This document shows positions 35,418 through 44,174 of a DNA stretch of 53,712 nt, in pieces. The notes beneath the pieces are model-generated. The model was not told the DNA's origin. It saw only the letters and a list, made by a program, of their open reading frames with translations, and searched no databases. Numbering within the stretch: position 1 is the first letter of the stretch; each line of letters begins with the position of its first letter. This DNA comes from Pandoraea sp. Lineage in GTDB: Bacteria; Pseudomonadota; Gammaproteobacteria; Burkholderiales; Burkholderiaceae. The position numbers and the translations under genes are program-made. The stretch covers positions 1 to 53,712 of the forward strand of contig NZ_SCSK01000046.1 in NCBI RefSeq assembly GCF_004297875.1, given 5' to 3'.

Positions 35418-36463
35418 GCGGCTCGACCATGCCGGTGCGCGAGGCGCACCGTTTTGACGTCGCACGCCTGGCCGAGTGGATGCAGGCCAACGTGGCCGGC
35501 TTCAGCGGCCCCCTCACGGTCGAGCAGTTTCAGGGCGGGCAATCGAACCCCACCTACCGCCTGGTGACGCCGGCGCGCAGCTACGTGCTGCGGCGCAAGC
35601 CGCCGGGCGAATTGCTCAAGGGCGCGCACGCGGTCGACCGCGAGGCCCGCGTGCTCACCGCGCTGGCCAGCGTGGGTTTTCCGGTCGCGCACGTGCATGG
35701 CCTGTGCGTCGACGATTCGGTGATCGGCACGTGGTTTTACGTGATGGACATGGTCGAGGGCCGCGTCTTCTGGGAGGCGACCTTCCCCGGCGTGCCGACC
35801 GTGCAGCGCGACGCTTACTTCGATGCGATGAACGCCACGCTCGCCGCGCTGCATCAGCTCGACTACACGGCGCTCGGCCTGGCCGATTACGGGCGCGTCG
35901 GCGGGTATATCGAGCGGCAGATCAGCCGCTGGTCGCGCCAGTATCTCGAAGACACCGACGCCGGACGCGACCCGCACATGGATCGGCTGCTGGCGTGGTT
36001 GCCCGAGCACATCCCGCCGGCCGACGAGACCGCCATCGTGCATGGTGACTACCGCGCCGACAATATGATCTTTCATCCGAGCGAGCCGCGCATCCTGGCG
36101 GTGCTCGACTGGGAATTGTCGACGCTCGGGCACCCGCTGGCCGACTTCGCTTATCACGTGATGATGTACCGCATGCCGCCCGACATTCTCGGCGGCATCG
36201 CCGGTGCCGATCTGGCCGCTCTCGGCATTCCCGACGAGGCCGAGTACGTCGCGCGCTATTGCCGCCGCACCGGGCGCGACGGCATCGCCGATCTCGATTT
36301 CTATATCGCCTTCAATATGTTCCGCTTCGCAGCGATCGTCCACGGCATCAAGGGGCGTCTGGCACGCGGCACCGCAGCCAGCGCCAACGCGCCGGCCATG
36401 GCCGCCCGCTTCGAGCGCATCGCGCAATTGGCATGGCAGCAGGCCGAGCGCATGGGCGCCTGA
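35414..36463 (+). CDS. Aminoglycoside-phosphotransferase-fold kinase, partner of the acyl-CoA dehydrogenase
   Basis: This 349-residue kinase-like protein has GGQSNPTYRL as the phosphate loop, VLRRKPPG with the ATP-binding lysine, and the catalytic motif HGDYRADN (H210, D212, N217). The metal-binding Asp follows as DWE at D232. The family resemblance is to the N-terminal kinase domain of ACAD10/11 and to LvaA, not to antibiotic-resistance enzymes. It overlaps the dehydrogenase gene by 4 bp, so the two are translationally coupled and probably act in sequence on a hydroxyacyl-CoA. LvaB, the small partner of LvaA, is not visible. Confidence 0.88.
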   Translation: MSGSTMPVREAHRFDVARLAEWMQANVAGFSGPLTVEQFQGGQSNPTYRLVTPARSYVLRRKPPGELLKGAHAVDREARVLTALASVGFPVAHVHGLCVDDSVIGTWFYVMDMVEGRVFWEATFPGVPTVQRDAYFDAMNATLAALHQLDYTALGLADYGRVGGYIERQISRWSRQYLEDTDAGRDPHMDRLLAWLPEHIPPADETAIVHGDYRADNMIFHPSEPRILAVLDWELSTLGHPLADFAYHVMMYRMPPDILGGIAGADLAALGIPDEAEYVARYCRRTGRDGIADLDFYIAFNMFRFAAIVHGIKGRLARGTAASANAPAMAARFERIAQLAWQQAERMGA

Positions 36464-36505
36464 ACCGAAGACAGGCAAACCACGACCACCCACTCGAAGG
36501 CCCCC

Positions 36506-37342
36506 ATGACCTCGCCCCGACTCCCGACTTTTTTTATTTCCCACGGCGGTGGGCCATGGCCCTGGATGACCGACCAGTTGGCCGGCCGCTACGATCGCCT
36601 GGCGGCGGCGCTGCGGCAAATGCCGCATTTGACGGTCGCGCCCCCCAAGGCTGTGCTGATGATCTCGGCGCATTGGGAAGCCCCCGAGTTCACTGCGATG
36701 GCGCACCCGCGACCGCCGATGATTTATGACTATTACGGGTTTCCCGACTATACCTACCAGATCGCCTACGCGGCGCCGGGTGTGCCGTCGCTGGCGACCC
36801 GGGTGCATGACTTGCTCGAGAGCGCGGGCATAGCCGCCCGGCTCGACGCGCAACGCGGCTTCGACCACGGCATGTATGCGCCGATGGCGGTCATCTACCC
36901 CAATGCCGACATGCCGACCGTGCAACTCTCGCTCAGGCACGGGCTCGATCCGCGCGAACACCTGGCGCTCGGGCGCGCGCTCGCACCGCTGCGTGACGAA
37001 GGCATACTGATCATCGGCAGCGGGCTGAGCTATCACAACTTGCGGGCGTTCGGTCCGGCCGGCAAAGCGCCGTCCGCGGCCTTCGACGCCTGGCTGCGGC
37101 ATACCCTGGCCGACACCGACGCGGCCCGCCGCAGCGCCGCGCTCACCGACTGGGAGACGGCACCGTCGGCACGCCAGGCGCACCCGCGCGAGGAACATCT
37201 GCTGCCGCTGATGGTTGCGCTCGGCGCGGCCGAGCATGAGGCGGCCACGCTGGTCTATCACGAGGACGATTTCGCCGGCGCGCTCAGCGTGTCGAGCTTT
37301 ATGTTCGGCGGCAGCCAGCGGGCCGCCACCGAGACGGCATGA
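36506..37342 (+). CDS. DODA-type (class III extradiol) dioxygenase family protein, YgiD-like
   Basis: This 278-residue protein begins TFFISHGGGPWPWM. Candidate metal ligands are H13, H56 (SAHWE), H121 (GFDHGMYAPM) and H177 (SYHNLR), matching the 4,5-DOPA dioxygenase/YgiD family. These enzymes cleave catechol rings next to the hydroxyls; the natural substrate of most bacterial members is unknown. It lies 42 bp after the kinase-like gene, probably in the same transcript, although no direct pathway link is obvious. Confidence 0.88.
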   Translation: MTSPRLPTFFISHGGGPWPWMTDQLAGRYDRLAAALRQMPHLTVAPPKAVLMISAHWEAPEFTAMAHPRPPMIYDYYGFPDYTYQIAYAAPGVPSLATRVHDLLESAGIAARLDAQRGFDHGMYAPMAVIYPNADMPTVQLSLRHGLDPREHLALGRALAPLRDEGILIIGSGLSYHNLRAFGPAGKAPSAAFDAWLRHTLADTDAARRSAALTDWETAPSARQAHPREEHLLPLMVALGAAEHEAATLVYHEDDFAGALSVSSFMFGGSQRAATETA

Positions 37343-37371
37343 TTGATCGATCGAATGAATGACCTGGCCGG

Positions 37372-38034
37372 CTAGCGCGTCTGCGTGGCGACCTTGAGGC
37401 CCAGGGAGATGAATATCAGGCCAATGACCTGGTTTTGCCAGCGCTTTAGCCATACAAGCCGTTTGAGTACCCGGCTCAACGGCCGGATAGTCAGCGCAAT
37501 CAACGAAGTATAGAGCGCGCTGAGCATGGCGAAAATCGCGCCCAGCACCGCAAACTGCATAAACGGCGCGCCATGCGACACGTGGACGAACTGCGGCAGG
37601 AACGCCAGGAAAAACAGCGCCGTCTTGGGATTGAGCACCTCGGTCGGAATCGCCTGAAGGTAAGCCCGGCCGGCGCTCAGCGGCCTGGCCGCCTGTGAAG
37701 CCTCGGGCACTTGGGCGAACTCGCTGGCTGGCGCACCCGCTTGAGCGCGTTTGGTCCGCAGTGCGCGAATACCGAGGTAAACGAGATAGGCAGCCCCCAC
37801 CCATTTGACAACGTTGAAAGCCAGCGCCGAAGTCATCAGCAGCGCCGACAGGCCGATCGAGGCGCCCAGCGTATGGAGCGCGTCGCCGGTGGCGATTCCC
37901 AGCCCGGTGGCGATCCCCACGCGGCGCCCGCCCTGCACGGTACGCGTGAGTACCAGCAAAACCGCCGGGCCCGGAATCAAGAACAGGCCCAGTACCACGG
38001 CAATGAACGTGCCCAGTGTCGATAAATCCAGCAT
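37372..38034 (-). CDS. LysE/RhtB-family exporter
   Basis: This 220-residue membrane protein has six predicted helices. The N-terminal FLIPGPAVLLVLTRTVQGGRRVGIATGLG is the LysE/RhtB signature, and TEVLNPKTALFFLAFLPQFV closes the conserved block. Members export amino acids or derivatives; the substrate here is unknown. It is convergent with the dioxygenase gene and lies 93 bp after the Rieske gene start-to-start direction, so it may be independently transcribed. Confidence 0.92.
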   Translation of the reverse strand: MLDLSTLGTFIAVVLGLFLIPGPAVLLVLTRTVQGGRRVGIATGLGIATGDALHTLGASIGLSALLMTSALAFNVVKWVGAAYLVYLGIRALRTKRAQAGAPASEFAQVPEASQAARPLSAGRAYLQAIPTEVLNPKTALFFLAFLPQFVHVSHGAPFMQFAVLGAIFAMLSALYTSLIALTIRPLSRVLKRLVWLKRWQNQVIGLIFISLGLKVATQTR

Positions 38035-38127
38035 GGCGTCTCCTGTGATGTGCCTGGCGACTCATCAAGTCCGACCAGGGGTCGATGCGGTCGGCGACCT
38101 CGCCGCCGCGATGCGACTCGCGACATA

Positions 38128-39135
38128 TTAGCGCTCGGTGGCAGGCATCGCGATCGGTGCCGGAGGCATATCACGCATGTGGCGGTGCCAGCGGCGAAAT
38201 TCGATGATAGCGCGATCCGCGCCGATCAGGCGGTCTTGCTCGGCGTGCGCGCTGTCGCGCGGCGTTTGCGTGACGACCACACGGCGATCCTGGTTCAGGA
38301 TGAAGCGGTTGCTCAGCCCCATGATGAACTCTAGCGGCCTGGCCAGCAGCGGATTGCGCACGCGGTGATAGAAGCGCAGATAGTAGCGCGTGGTGCTTTC
38401 GTTCACGGGCACGAACGCAATCATGTTCTTTTGGCGCTCGCCCAGATTCAGCAGCCACAAGGCGGGAAAGCGAAAGTGCAGTCCGGGGGGTGCGCCTGCG
38501 GCCGCAGTCGCAAGCTCGGCCAGGGTGCGGGGACTTTGCCCGACATCCGCGGCGTTGGTCACCCACACCCGAATCCCGTGGTCGTCGCTCTCGATGTAGG
38601 GCCCCTCGACAAGACTTCGCCCGCCCGCGCCAATGGTGGTGCGATGGACGAACGGCAAATGCGCCACGTCGAGCTGGTTTTCGATCGCGCGCGTGTAATG
38701 CACCGGCCATTCGACCGTCTCGGTGCCATAACGCCAGCCGTCGTCCAATTCCGGGAAGAAAGGCAGCTCCGGGTAGACTTCGCGGGGCGCGCCCCACCAG
38801 AGCCAGAGCAGGCCGTGCGCCTCGCGCACCGCAAAAGCCTCGAGTGCCATGCCCTTGGGAATCTTGCCTTGACGGCCGATGGCCGGAATCCGGCGGCACT
38901 GCCCCTGCGCATCGAATGCGAATCCATGAAACGGACAGCTCAGGCAATCTCGATCGACCGCGCCCCGGCTCAGTTGCGCGCCGAGGTGCGGGCAACGGTC
39001 GGGGTGGGCATGCGCCCGGCCGTCCTCCGTGCGCCAGAACACCAGCCTGCGCCCGAAGCGCTCGACGCCCAACGGCTTGCGACCGAGTTCGCGGCTTTGC
39101 AGAACGGGATACCAGTGCTCACTGGGGACGAACAT
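38128..39135 (-). CDS. Rieske [2Fe-2S] aromatic-ring or demethylase-type oxygenase
   Basis: This 335-residue oxygenase component has Rieske ligands C48, H50, C67 and H70 (CPHLGAQLS and CPFHGF) and the mononuclear iron region ENQLDVAHLPFVHRTT with D156, H159 and H164. Architecture is closest to single-component-type monooxygenases (vanillate demethylase, phenoxybenzoate or Pao-like enzymes). No ferredoxin reductase gene is adjacent, so electrons must come from elsewhere. The start at 39135 (MFVPSEHWYPV) has AGGAGC upstream at a rather long spacing. It faces away from the LysR gene at 39201. Confidence 0.85.
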   Translation of the reverse strand: MFVPSEHWYPVLQSRELGRKPLGVERFGRRLVFWRTEDGRAHAHPDRCPHLGAQLSRGAVDRDCLSCPFHGFAFDAQGQCRRIPAIGRQGKIPKGMALEAFAVREAHGLLWLWWGAPREVYPELPFFPELDDGWRYGTETVEWPVHYTRAIENQLDVAHLPFVHRTTIGAGGRSLVEGPYIESDDHGIRVWVTNAADVGQSPRTLAELATAAAGAPPGLHFRFPALWLLNLGERQKNMIAFVPVNESTTRYYLRFYHRVRNPLLARPLEFIMGLSNRFILNQDRRVVVTQTPRDSAHAEQDRLIGADRAIIEFRRWHRHMRDMPPAPIAMPATER

Positions 39136-39200
39136 CGCGGGCAATGCTCCTGTAGGTGGCCGGGATAGGCCGATTGTGCCATGCCGGCCCATGGCGATTG

Positions 39201-40112
39201 TTACCCGTCGTTTCCAACGGCGAGCGCTTCGCGACGGAGGTGGTCGACAAACGTCTCGGTCAACGGCGACAGTTCGCCGGACTGTCTGGTAAACAGGCCA
39301 ATGGTGCGCCGCCAGTGGGCGTTCTCCACATCGACCATGCGCAACCCCAGGCGTTCGGCGATGCTGCGTTGCTGGCTGTTGCAGATGCCGAGCAGGTCGG
39401 TATTTGCGAGGATGAAGAACACGCCCGATGCCGAACCATACTCACTCTCGACCTGAACCGAAGGCGCGTCCAGACCGAGCTGCCGATATAACGCTTCGAT
39501 CTGCTGGCGCACCGGCACGGACTGACCGGGCAAAACCCATGCCGCGCGTGCCAGGCTGTGGGCCGACAGCGGTTTGCTCTCACGCAGGATTCGATGGCCT
39601 TTGCGACACGCGATCCAGACATGATCCTCGCTTAGCGGCCGCACCACCAGACCAGCCGGCACGTCGGCAGGCACCGGGGCCACCGCGGCGTCGACCTCGC
39701 TCGAGGCCAGGGCATGAAAAAGTGCGTCGGACAGACGAATTTTCATCTCGATGCGCAGCGCCGGACGAGCACGTTGCAGGGCAACAAAGGTCCGCGCCAC
39801 AAGCGGCTCCGCCGCAGGCGTCGTTCCGACGCGCACCGTTGCCAGTTCTCCCGAGTGTAATTCGCCGATCAGATCAAGGGTTTCCCGATACCTGAGCTGC
39901 ATCGTGGCCGCCCCGCGCACGAAGATCTCGCCGTAGCGCGTCAGTCGCATGCCTTTGGCGTGCCTCTCGAACAGCGGCACGCCCACTTGCGCCTCCAGGC
40001 GTCGCACGGCCTTGGTCAGAGCGGGCTGGCTAACGCCTGTCTGGGCGGCGGCTCGATGCAGCAGGCCAGTCTCGGCAATGGCAAGGAAATAGCGAAGATC
40101 GTCGAGATTCAT
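39201..40112 (-). CDS. LysR-family regulator
   Basis: This 303-residue protein begins MNLDDLRYFLAIAETGLLHR, with the helix-turn-helix GVSQPALTKAVRRLEAQVG and an effector domain to the C-terminus. The start at 40112 is preferred because it opens the standard LysR N-terminus. It is divergent from the MHS transporter with a 104-bp gap containing a perfect palindrome. It therefore probably controls the transporter-sulfatase unit as well as itself. Confidence 0.92.
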   Translation of the reverse strand: MNLDDLRYFLAIAETGLLHRAAAQTGVSQPALTKAVRRLEAQVGVPLFERHAKGMRLTRYGEIFVRGAATMQLRYRETLDLIGELHSGELATVRVGTTPAAEPLVARTFVALQRARPALRIEMKIRLSDALFHALASSEVDAAVAPVPADVPAGLVVRPLSEDHVWIACRKGHRILRESKPLSAHSLARAAWVLPGQSVPVRQQIEALYRQLGLDAPSVQVESEYGSASGVFFILANTDLLGICNSQQRSIAERLGLRMVDVENAHWRRTIGLFTRQSGELSPLTETFVDHLRREALAVGNDG

Positions 40113-40115
40113 GAG

Positions 40116-40130
40116 ATAACCAATGGTTAT
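40116..40130. promoter_or_regulatory. Perfect palindrome, candidate LysR operator
   Basis: ATAACCA-A-TGGTTAT, a 15-bp palindrome with 7-bp arms, lies four bases before the LysR start in the divergent gap. The location is right for autorepression. Confidence 0.6.
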
Positions 40131-40216
40131 TGAATTTACACCAATGATACTTGCACGCGCCAAACGCGACATCAATACTTTGCCTACCACTACAAACACG
40201 ATCCGGAGACCCGGTC

Positions 40217-41527
40217 ATGCCAGAGTTTTCCCTCTCGAGCCAAGCTGACGCGCCCGACGCCAGTGCCCGCCGACACCTGCGCCATGCGGTCGCCGCCGCG
40301 ACCATCGGCACCGCCCTCGAGTGGTTCGATCTGGTGGTCTACGGCTTTTTCGCGCTGACCATCGCCAAACTGTTCTTCCCGGCAGGCAACCCGCTCACGT
40401 CGGTGTTGCTGACCTTGGGCACATTCGGCGCGTCCTATCTGATGCGCCCTCTCGGCGCCCTTTTGCTCGGCGCCTATGCCGATCGCCACGGCCGCAAGCG
40501 GGGGCTGACGCTGAGCATTGCGCTGATGGCCTTGGGCACCCTGATCATCGCGGTGGCGCCCACCTATCAGGCGGTCGGCATTGCCGCGCCAGCGTTGATG
40601 GTGGCCGCACGTTTGATCCAGGGCATCTCCGCGGGCGGCGAGTTCGGCTCCTCAACCAGCTTCCTGGTCGAACATTCCCCGCCCGCGCAACGCGGCTTCT
40701 ACGCCAGTTTTCAAATGGCCGCGCAAGGTGCCACGGCAGTGCTCGCGTCGCTGTTCGGCGTGATGCTGACCCGCTCTCTGAGTACTGCTCAATTGCTCGC
40801 CTGGGGCTGGCGCATACCTTTCCTGTTTGGGTTGACGATCATTCCTGTGGCCTACTTCATTCGCCGCCGTGTCAGCGAGACGCCCGTCTTTCTCAATACC
40901 AGTAAAGCGCACAGCCCGGTGCGCGAGACATTCGCTGACCACAAGCTGCGGCTGATGCTGGCGATTGGGGTCTATATCCTGGTCACCTCGTCGTCGTATG
41001 TGATTATTCTTTTCATGCCAACGTTTGCCGTCAGGCAACTCGGCATTCCCTCGTCAATAGCCTTCACCGGCACCCTGCTGATGGGAGCCATTCAAATCTT
41101 TGCCTGTCCGATCGCCGGCGCGCTGGGCGATCGGGCGGGACGCCTGCGCGTATTGCTGGGGGCTGCGGTCATATTCGGCGTGAGCGTCGTGCCATTGTTC
41201 TCTCTGCTGGCCGCAAGCCCGACGACGCCTGTCTTTCTGGCGCTATGCATCGTCCTGGGTTTGTTGGTAAGCGCTTATCAGGGTCCGATCCCAGCCGTGC
41301 TCAGCGAGCTGTTTCCAGCCCGCGTGCGAACCGTCGGCCTGGCATTGACACATAACCTCACCGTGGCAATTTTCGGCGGCTTCGCACCGATGATCCTCAC
41401 CTGGGCCATCAGTCGCACGCACAGCAATCTGGCGCCGGCCGCCTATATTGCCGCAGCGGCCCTGCTGAGCGTGATTTGCCTGGGCATCAGCTTGCGTCGC
41501 TATGGCGCCCACCTCCAACAGGATTGA
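40217..41527 (+). CDS. MFS transporter, metabolite:H+ symporter (MHS) family
   Basis: This 436-residue permease starts with the MHS signature ATIGTALEWFDLVVYGFFA, followed by RPLGALLLGAYADRHGRKRG and GISAGGEFGSSTSFLVEH. The family includes ProP, KgtP and citrate or shikimate carriers. CCGGAG eight bases upstream supports the ATG at 40217. It precedes the sulfatase by 73 bp on the same strand, so it may import the sulfatase substrate or its product. Specificity cannot be read from sequence. Confidence 0.9.
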   Translation: MPEFSLSSQADAPDASARRHLRHAVAAATIGTALEWFDLVVYGFFALTIAKLFFPAGNPLTSVLLTLGTFGASYLMRPLGALLLGAYADRHGRKRGLTLSIALMALGTLIIAVAPTYQAVGIAAPALMVAARLIQGISAGGEFGSSTSFLVEHSPPAQRGFYASFQMAAQGATAVLASLFGVMLTRSLSTAQLLAWGWRIPFLFGLTIIPVAYFIRRRVSETPVFLNTSKAHSPVRETFADHKLRLMLAIGVYILVTSSSYVIILFMPTFAVRQLGIPSSIAFTGTLLMGAIQIFACPIAGALGDRAGRLRVLLGAAVIFGVSVVPLFSLLAASPTTPVFLALCIVLGLLVSAYQGPIPAVLSELFPARVRTVGLALTHNLTVAIFGGFAPMILTWAISRTHSNLAPAAYIAAAALLSVICLGISLRRYGAHLQQD

Positions 41528-41600
41528 ATCCACTGCGCGGCGCACGGGTCGCCTCGACAAGCCCAACCCCGAATCCCGGAAACAAGCAATAAGTGAAATC

Positions 41601-42926
41601 ATGGAACGACCGAACATAGTACTCATCGTCGCAGACAATCTTGGTTGGGGTGAACTCGGCTGCTACGGCGGCGGCAAGATGATGCGTGGCGCGGCAACCC
41701 CTCGTATCGACGCATTGGCCGCAAGCGGCATGCGACTGCTCAACTACAACGTCGAAAGCGACTGCGTTCCGACCCGAAGTGCACTCATGACGGGTCGCCA
41801 CCCGATTCGCACCGGCGCATTCCAGTCGGTGCCCCCCGGCTTGCCGCAGGGCCTGAAGCAAGACGAGTGGACGCTCGCGCAGATGCTCTCGGAAGCAGGC
41901 TATGCCACTGCGCATTTCGGCAAATGGCATCTGGGCGACGTACCGGGGAGATATCCCTCCGATCGCGGCTTCGATGAGTGGTATGGTATTCCGCGGACCA
42001 CCGACGAAACGCAGTTCACGACATCGGTCGGCTTTGACCCGTCGGTGGTCGAACTCCCCTACATCATGACCGGCAAGAAGGGCGAGCCATCGCATAACGT
42101 CAAGATATACGACCTTGCAACGCGCCGCACGATCGACGAGGAGCTCGTCGTGCATTCCAGACGCTTCATGCGACAACACGCATCGACCAATACCCCGTTC
42201 TTCCTGTATCTGCCGATGGTTCATCTGCATTTCCCGACCCTGCCGCATGCCGATTTCGACGGCAAGACCGGTCTGGGCGAATTCGCCGATTCACTGGCGG
42301 AGATGGATTTCCGCGTCGGCCAAATCGTCGACGAGCTCTCCGCGCTAGGGATCGCCGAGAATACCTTGTTGATCTTTTGCAGCGACAACGGCCCGGAATA
42401 TCGGGCTCCGTATCGCGGCACCGCCGGCCCGTGGACCGGCACGTACCACACTGCGATGGAAGGTAGCTTGCGCGTCCCGTTCATTGCGCATTGGCCCCGA
42501 CGAATTCCAGCGGGCAACGTCAACAATGAAATCGTTCACGTGGTCGATCTGCTGCCAACCTTGGGCGAACTTGCCGGCGCGCGCCTGCCGCAGGAGAAAC
42601 CCATCGACGGCGTGAGCCAGCTCAATTTCCTGCTCGGCCAACAAGCCAAATCGAATCGCGAGGGTTTTCTCTTTTATATCAAGGAAGAACTGCGTGCGAT
42701 TAAATGGCGCGACTGGAAATTGCATCTGGTCTGGGAACCTGCCGTCAATTGCGGCGCCAGGAAACTCGAGGTGCCGTATCTATTCCATTTGATCCAAGAC
42801 CCGAAAGAGGAAACCGATATCCTGACACGCAACACGTGGGTGCTGGGGCCGATGCTCAAATTGGTGCGCACCTTCAAGGAAAGCGTCAAAATCCATCCGA
42901 ACACGCCGCCCGGCGAACCTGACTGA
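41601..42926 (+). CDS. Formylglycine-dependent sulfatase
   Basis: This 441-residue protein has the N-terminal metal site NIVLIVADNLGWGE and the maturation motif C55-V-P-T-R, where the Cys is converted to formylglycine. Further active-site blocks are TGRHPIRTG, HFGKWHLGD, and FCSDNGPE in the C-terminal half. It lacks a signal peptide, which suits cytoplasmic action after uptake through the MHS transporter. It hydrolyses a sulfate ester; the substrate is unknown. No formylglycine-generating enzyme is seen nearby. The ribosome site at the chosen ATG is weak; the frame extends upstream to 41502 into the transporter end. Confidence 0.9.
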   Translation: MERPNIVLIVADNLGWGELGCYGGGKMMRGAATPRIDALAASGMRLLNYNVESDCVPTRSALMTGRHPIRTGAFQSVPPGLPQGLKQDEWTLAQMLSEAGYATAHFGKWHLGDVPGRYPSDRGFDEWYGIPRTTDETQFTTSVGFDPSVVELPYIMTGKKGEPSHNVKIYDLATRRTIDEELVVHSRRFMRQHASTNTPFFLYLPMVHLHFPTLPHADFDGKTGLGEFADSLAEMDFRVGQIVDELSALGIAENTLLIFCSDNGPEYRAPYRGTAGPWTGTYHTAMEGSLRVPFIAHWPRRIPAGNVNNEIVHVVDLLPTLGELAGARLPQEKPIDGVSQLNFLLGQQAKSNREGFLFYIKEELRAIKWRDWKLHLVWEPAVNCGARKLEVPYLFHLIQDPKEETDILTRNTWVLGPMLKLVRTFKESVKIHPNTPPGEPD

Positions 42927-43149
42927 GTAACCCCCGCCGCCCGGCCCACATGGTCGGGCAACGCCTGGCCCGGCGCCTGATCCGATGTACAGGACTCCTT
43001 GATGTTCACCCAGGCTCGCGAATCCGCATTTATGTGTGGCAAGCGTTAATCAACTCATGGAAACTCTTTTGCACTGCGTCAATCAGAGGGAAACGCATTT
43101 ATGCCCGACTTGTACGGGCATGACCTTTTCACAACGGAAAAAATTCCCC

Positions 43150-43755
43150 ATGTCTGAATCGTCGCGAACCACTGCCTCGGCGGCTGTCAACACGCTGCCT
43201 CGACCAACAACCTACTCCGCCACGCTGCGCGTGCTGCATTGGCTCAGTGCGCTGTGCATGTTCATCGTCATCCCGCTGGCCTGGTACATGACCGAACTGG
43301 ATCGTCATGATCCGCATCGGGTGACGTGGTTCACTCTGCACAAATCGATCGGTTTGACGGTGCTGCTGCTGACCGTCATTCGCATCATCACGCGCCTGTC
43401 CGGCACCGTGCCGGCGTTGCCGGCACGCATCCCGGCGATGGAGCGGGCGCTTGCCCACATCGGGCACGGCTTGCTCTATCTGATTCTGCTCGGCATGCCG
43501 ATCAGCGGTTACCTCAACTCCTATGCCGGGGGCCATCCGGTCGAGTGGTTCTGGTTATTTCAGGTGCCCGTGATGGCTTCACCCGACCGCCCGCTGGCTC
43601 ATCTGGCCGGCCAGACCCATCGACTGCTCGCGTGGGCGACCTATGCGCTGATCGCCGGCCACGTACTGGCTGTTGCCTACCATCAGTTGGTGCAGCGCAT
43701 CGACCTGCTGGGCCGCATGACGGGGCGGGCGACATCCGTCCCTGGCCAGAAATAG
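43150..43755 (+). CDS. Cytochrome b561 family protein
   Basis: This 201-residue di-haem membrane protein has four predicted helices. Haem ligands are candidate histidines in RVLHWLSAL, TLHKSIGLT, AHIGHGLLYL and LAGQTHRLLAWATYALIAGHVL. Such proteins move electrons between quinol and periplasmic acceptors. The ATG at 43150 fits the first helix; the upstream part of the open frame is Cys-rich and out of character. Its 223-bp upstream gap holds no gene. Role in relation to the sulfatase is not evident. Confidence 0.87.
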   Translation: MSESSRTTASAAVNTLPRPTTYSATLRVLHWLSALCMFIVIPLAWYMTELDRHDPHRVTWFTLHKSIGLTVLLLTVIRIITRLSGTVPALPARIPAMERALAHIGHGLLYLILLGMPISGYLNSYAGGHPVEWFWLFQVPVMASPDRPLAHLAGQTHRLLAWATYALIAGHVLAVAYHQLVQRIDLLGRMTGRATSVPGQK

Positions 43756-44033
43756 GTCGAGCGGCGCGCCGGGACGCGGCACGGCAGCCGCCTCCCGGGT
43801 GATCATCTCGCCCGACGACGCTCAGCAGGCCGGGCCGCCCCGCTAAAAGCTACGCGCGCTTGTTTTCCGGCAAGCCCTGTCACAGCGACCCTTTGTTCAA
43901 TGCACATTCCCTATCACCAATGTAAATTCCCATTTTTCGGGAAACATGGGTATCCAATATGTATTTCGATGCATTAGGGTAACCCCGATCTCAAGCGACC
44001 AAAACACCCGCCGTTAAACCGGCAACGATGTCG

Positions 44034-44122
44034 CGATCCGCAAGTCAGCCTGGCACATGCAGCCCCCAAACCCGGAGGCTTGCGGATCGAAATCGTGCCG
44101 CGCCAATGGTGGCTCGCGGCAC
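44034..44122 (+). promoter_or_regulatory. Structured leader of the soluble chemoreceptor gene (within the 43756-44174 gap)
   Basis: The 419-bp gap before the receptor gene contains no gene but has two strong inverted repeats near its end. CGATCCGCAAG (44034-44044) pairs perfectly with CTTGCGGATCG (44079-44089), and GTGCCGCG pairs with CGCGGCAC at 44095-44122. Further left, around 43920-43960, is an AT-rich stretch with TTCCC/GGGAA repeats that may hold the promoter. Translation control of the receptor by these hairpins is possible. Confidence 0.45.
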
Positions 44123-44174
44123 GGTGCAACCCCATTGTCACGTCCAACACAATCAGTACAACCGGGAGCACACA

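Noticed and set aside
35414..36463. Aminoglycoside resistance gene
   Set aside because: The fold is shared, but coupling with an acyl-CoA dehydrogenase and the ACAD10/11-like sequence point to acyl-CoA metabolism.
35339..38068. 909-codon open frame on the minus strand over the dehydrogenase, kinase and dioxygenase genes
   Set aside because: Antisense shadow of well-supported plus-strand genes; only the part at 37372-38034, in another frame, is real (LysE).
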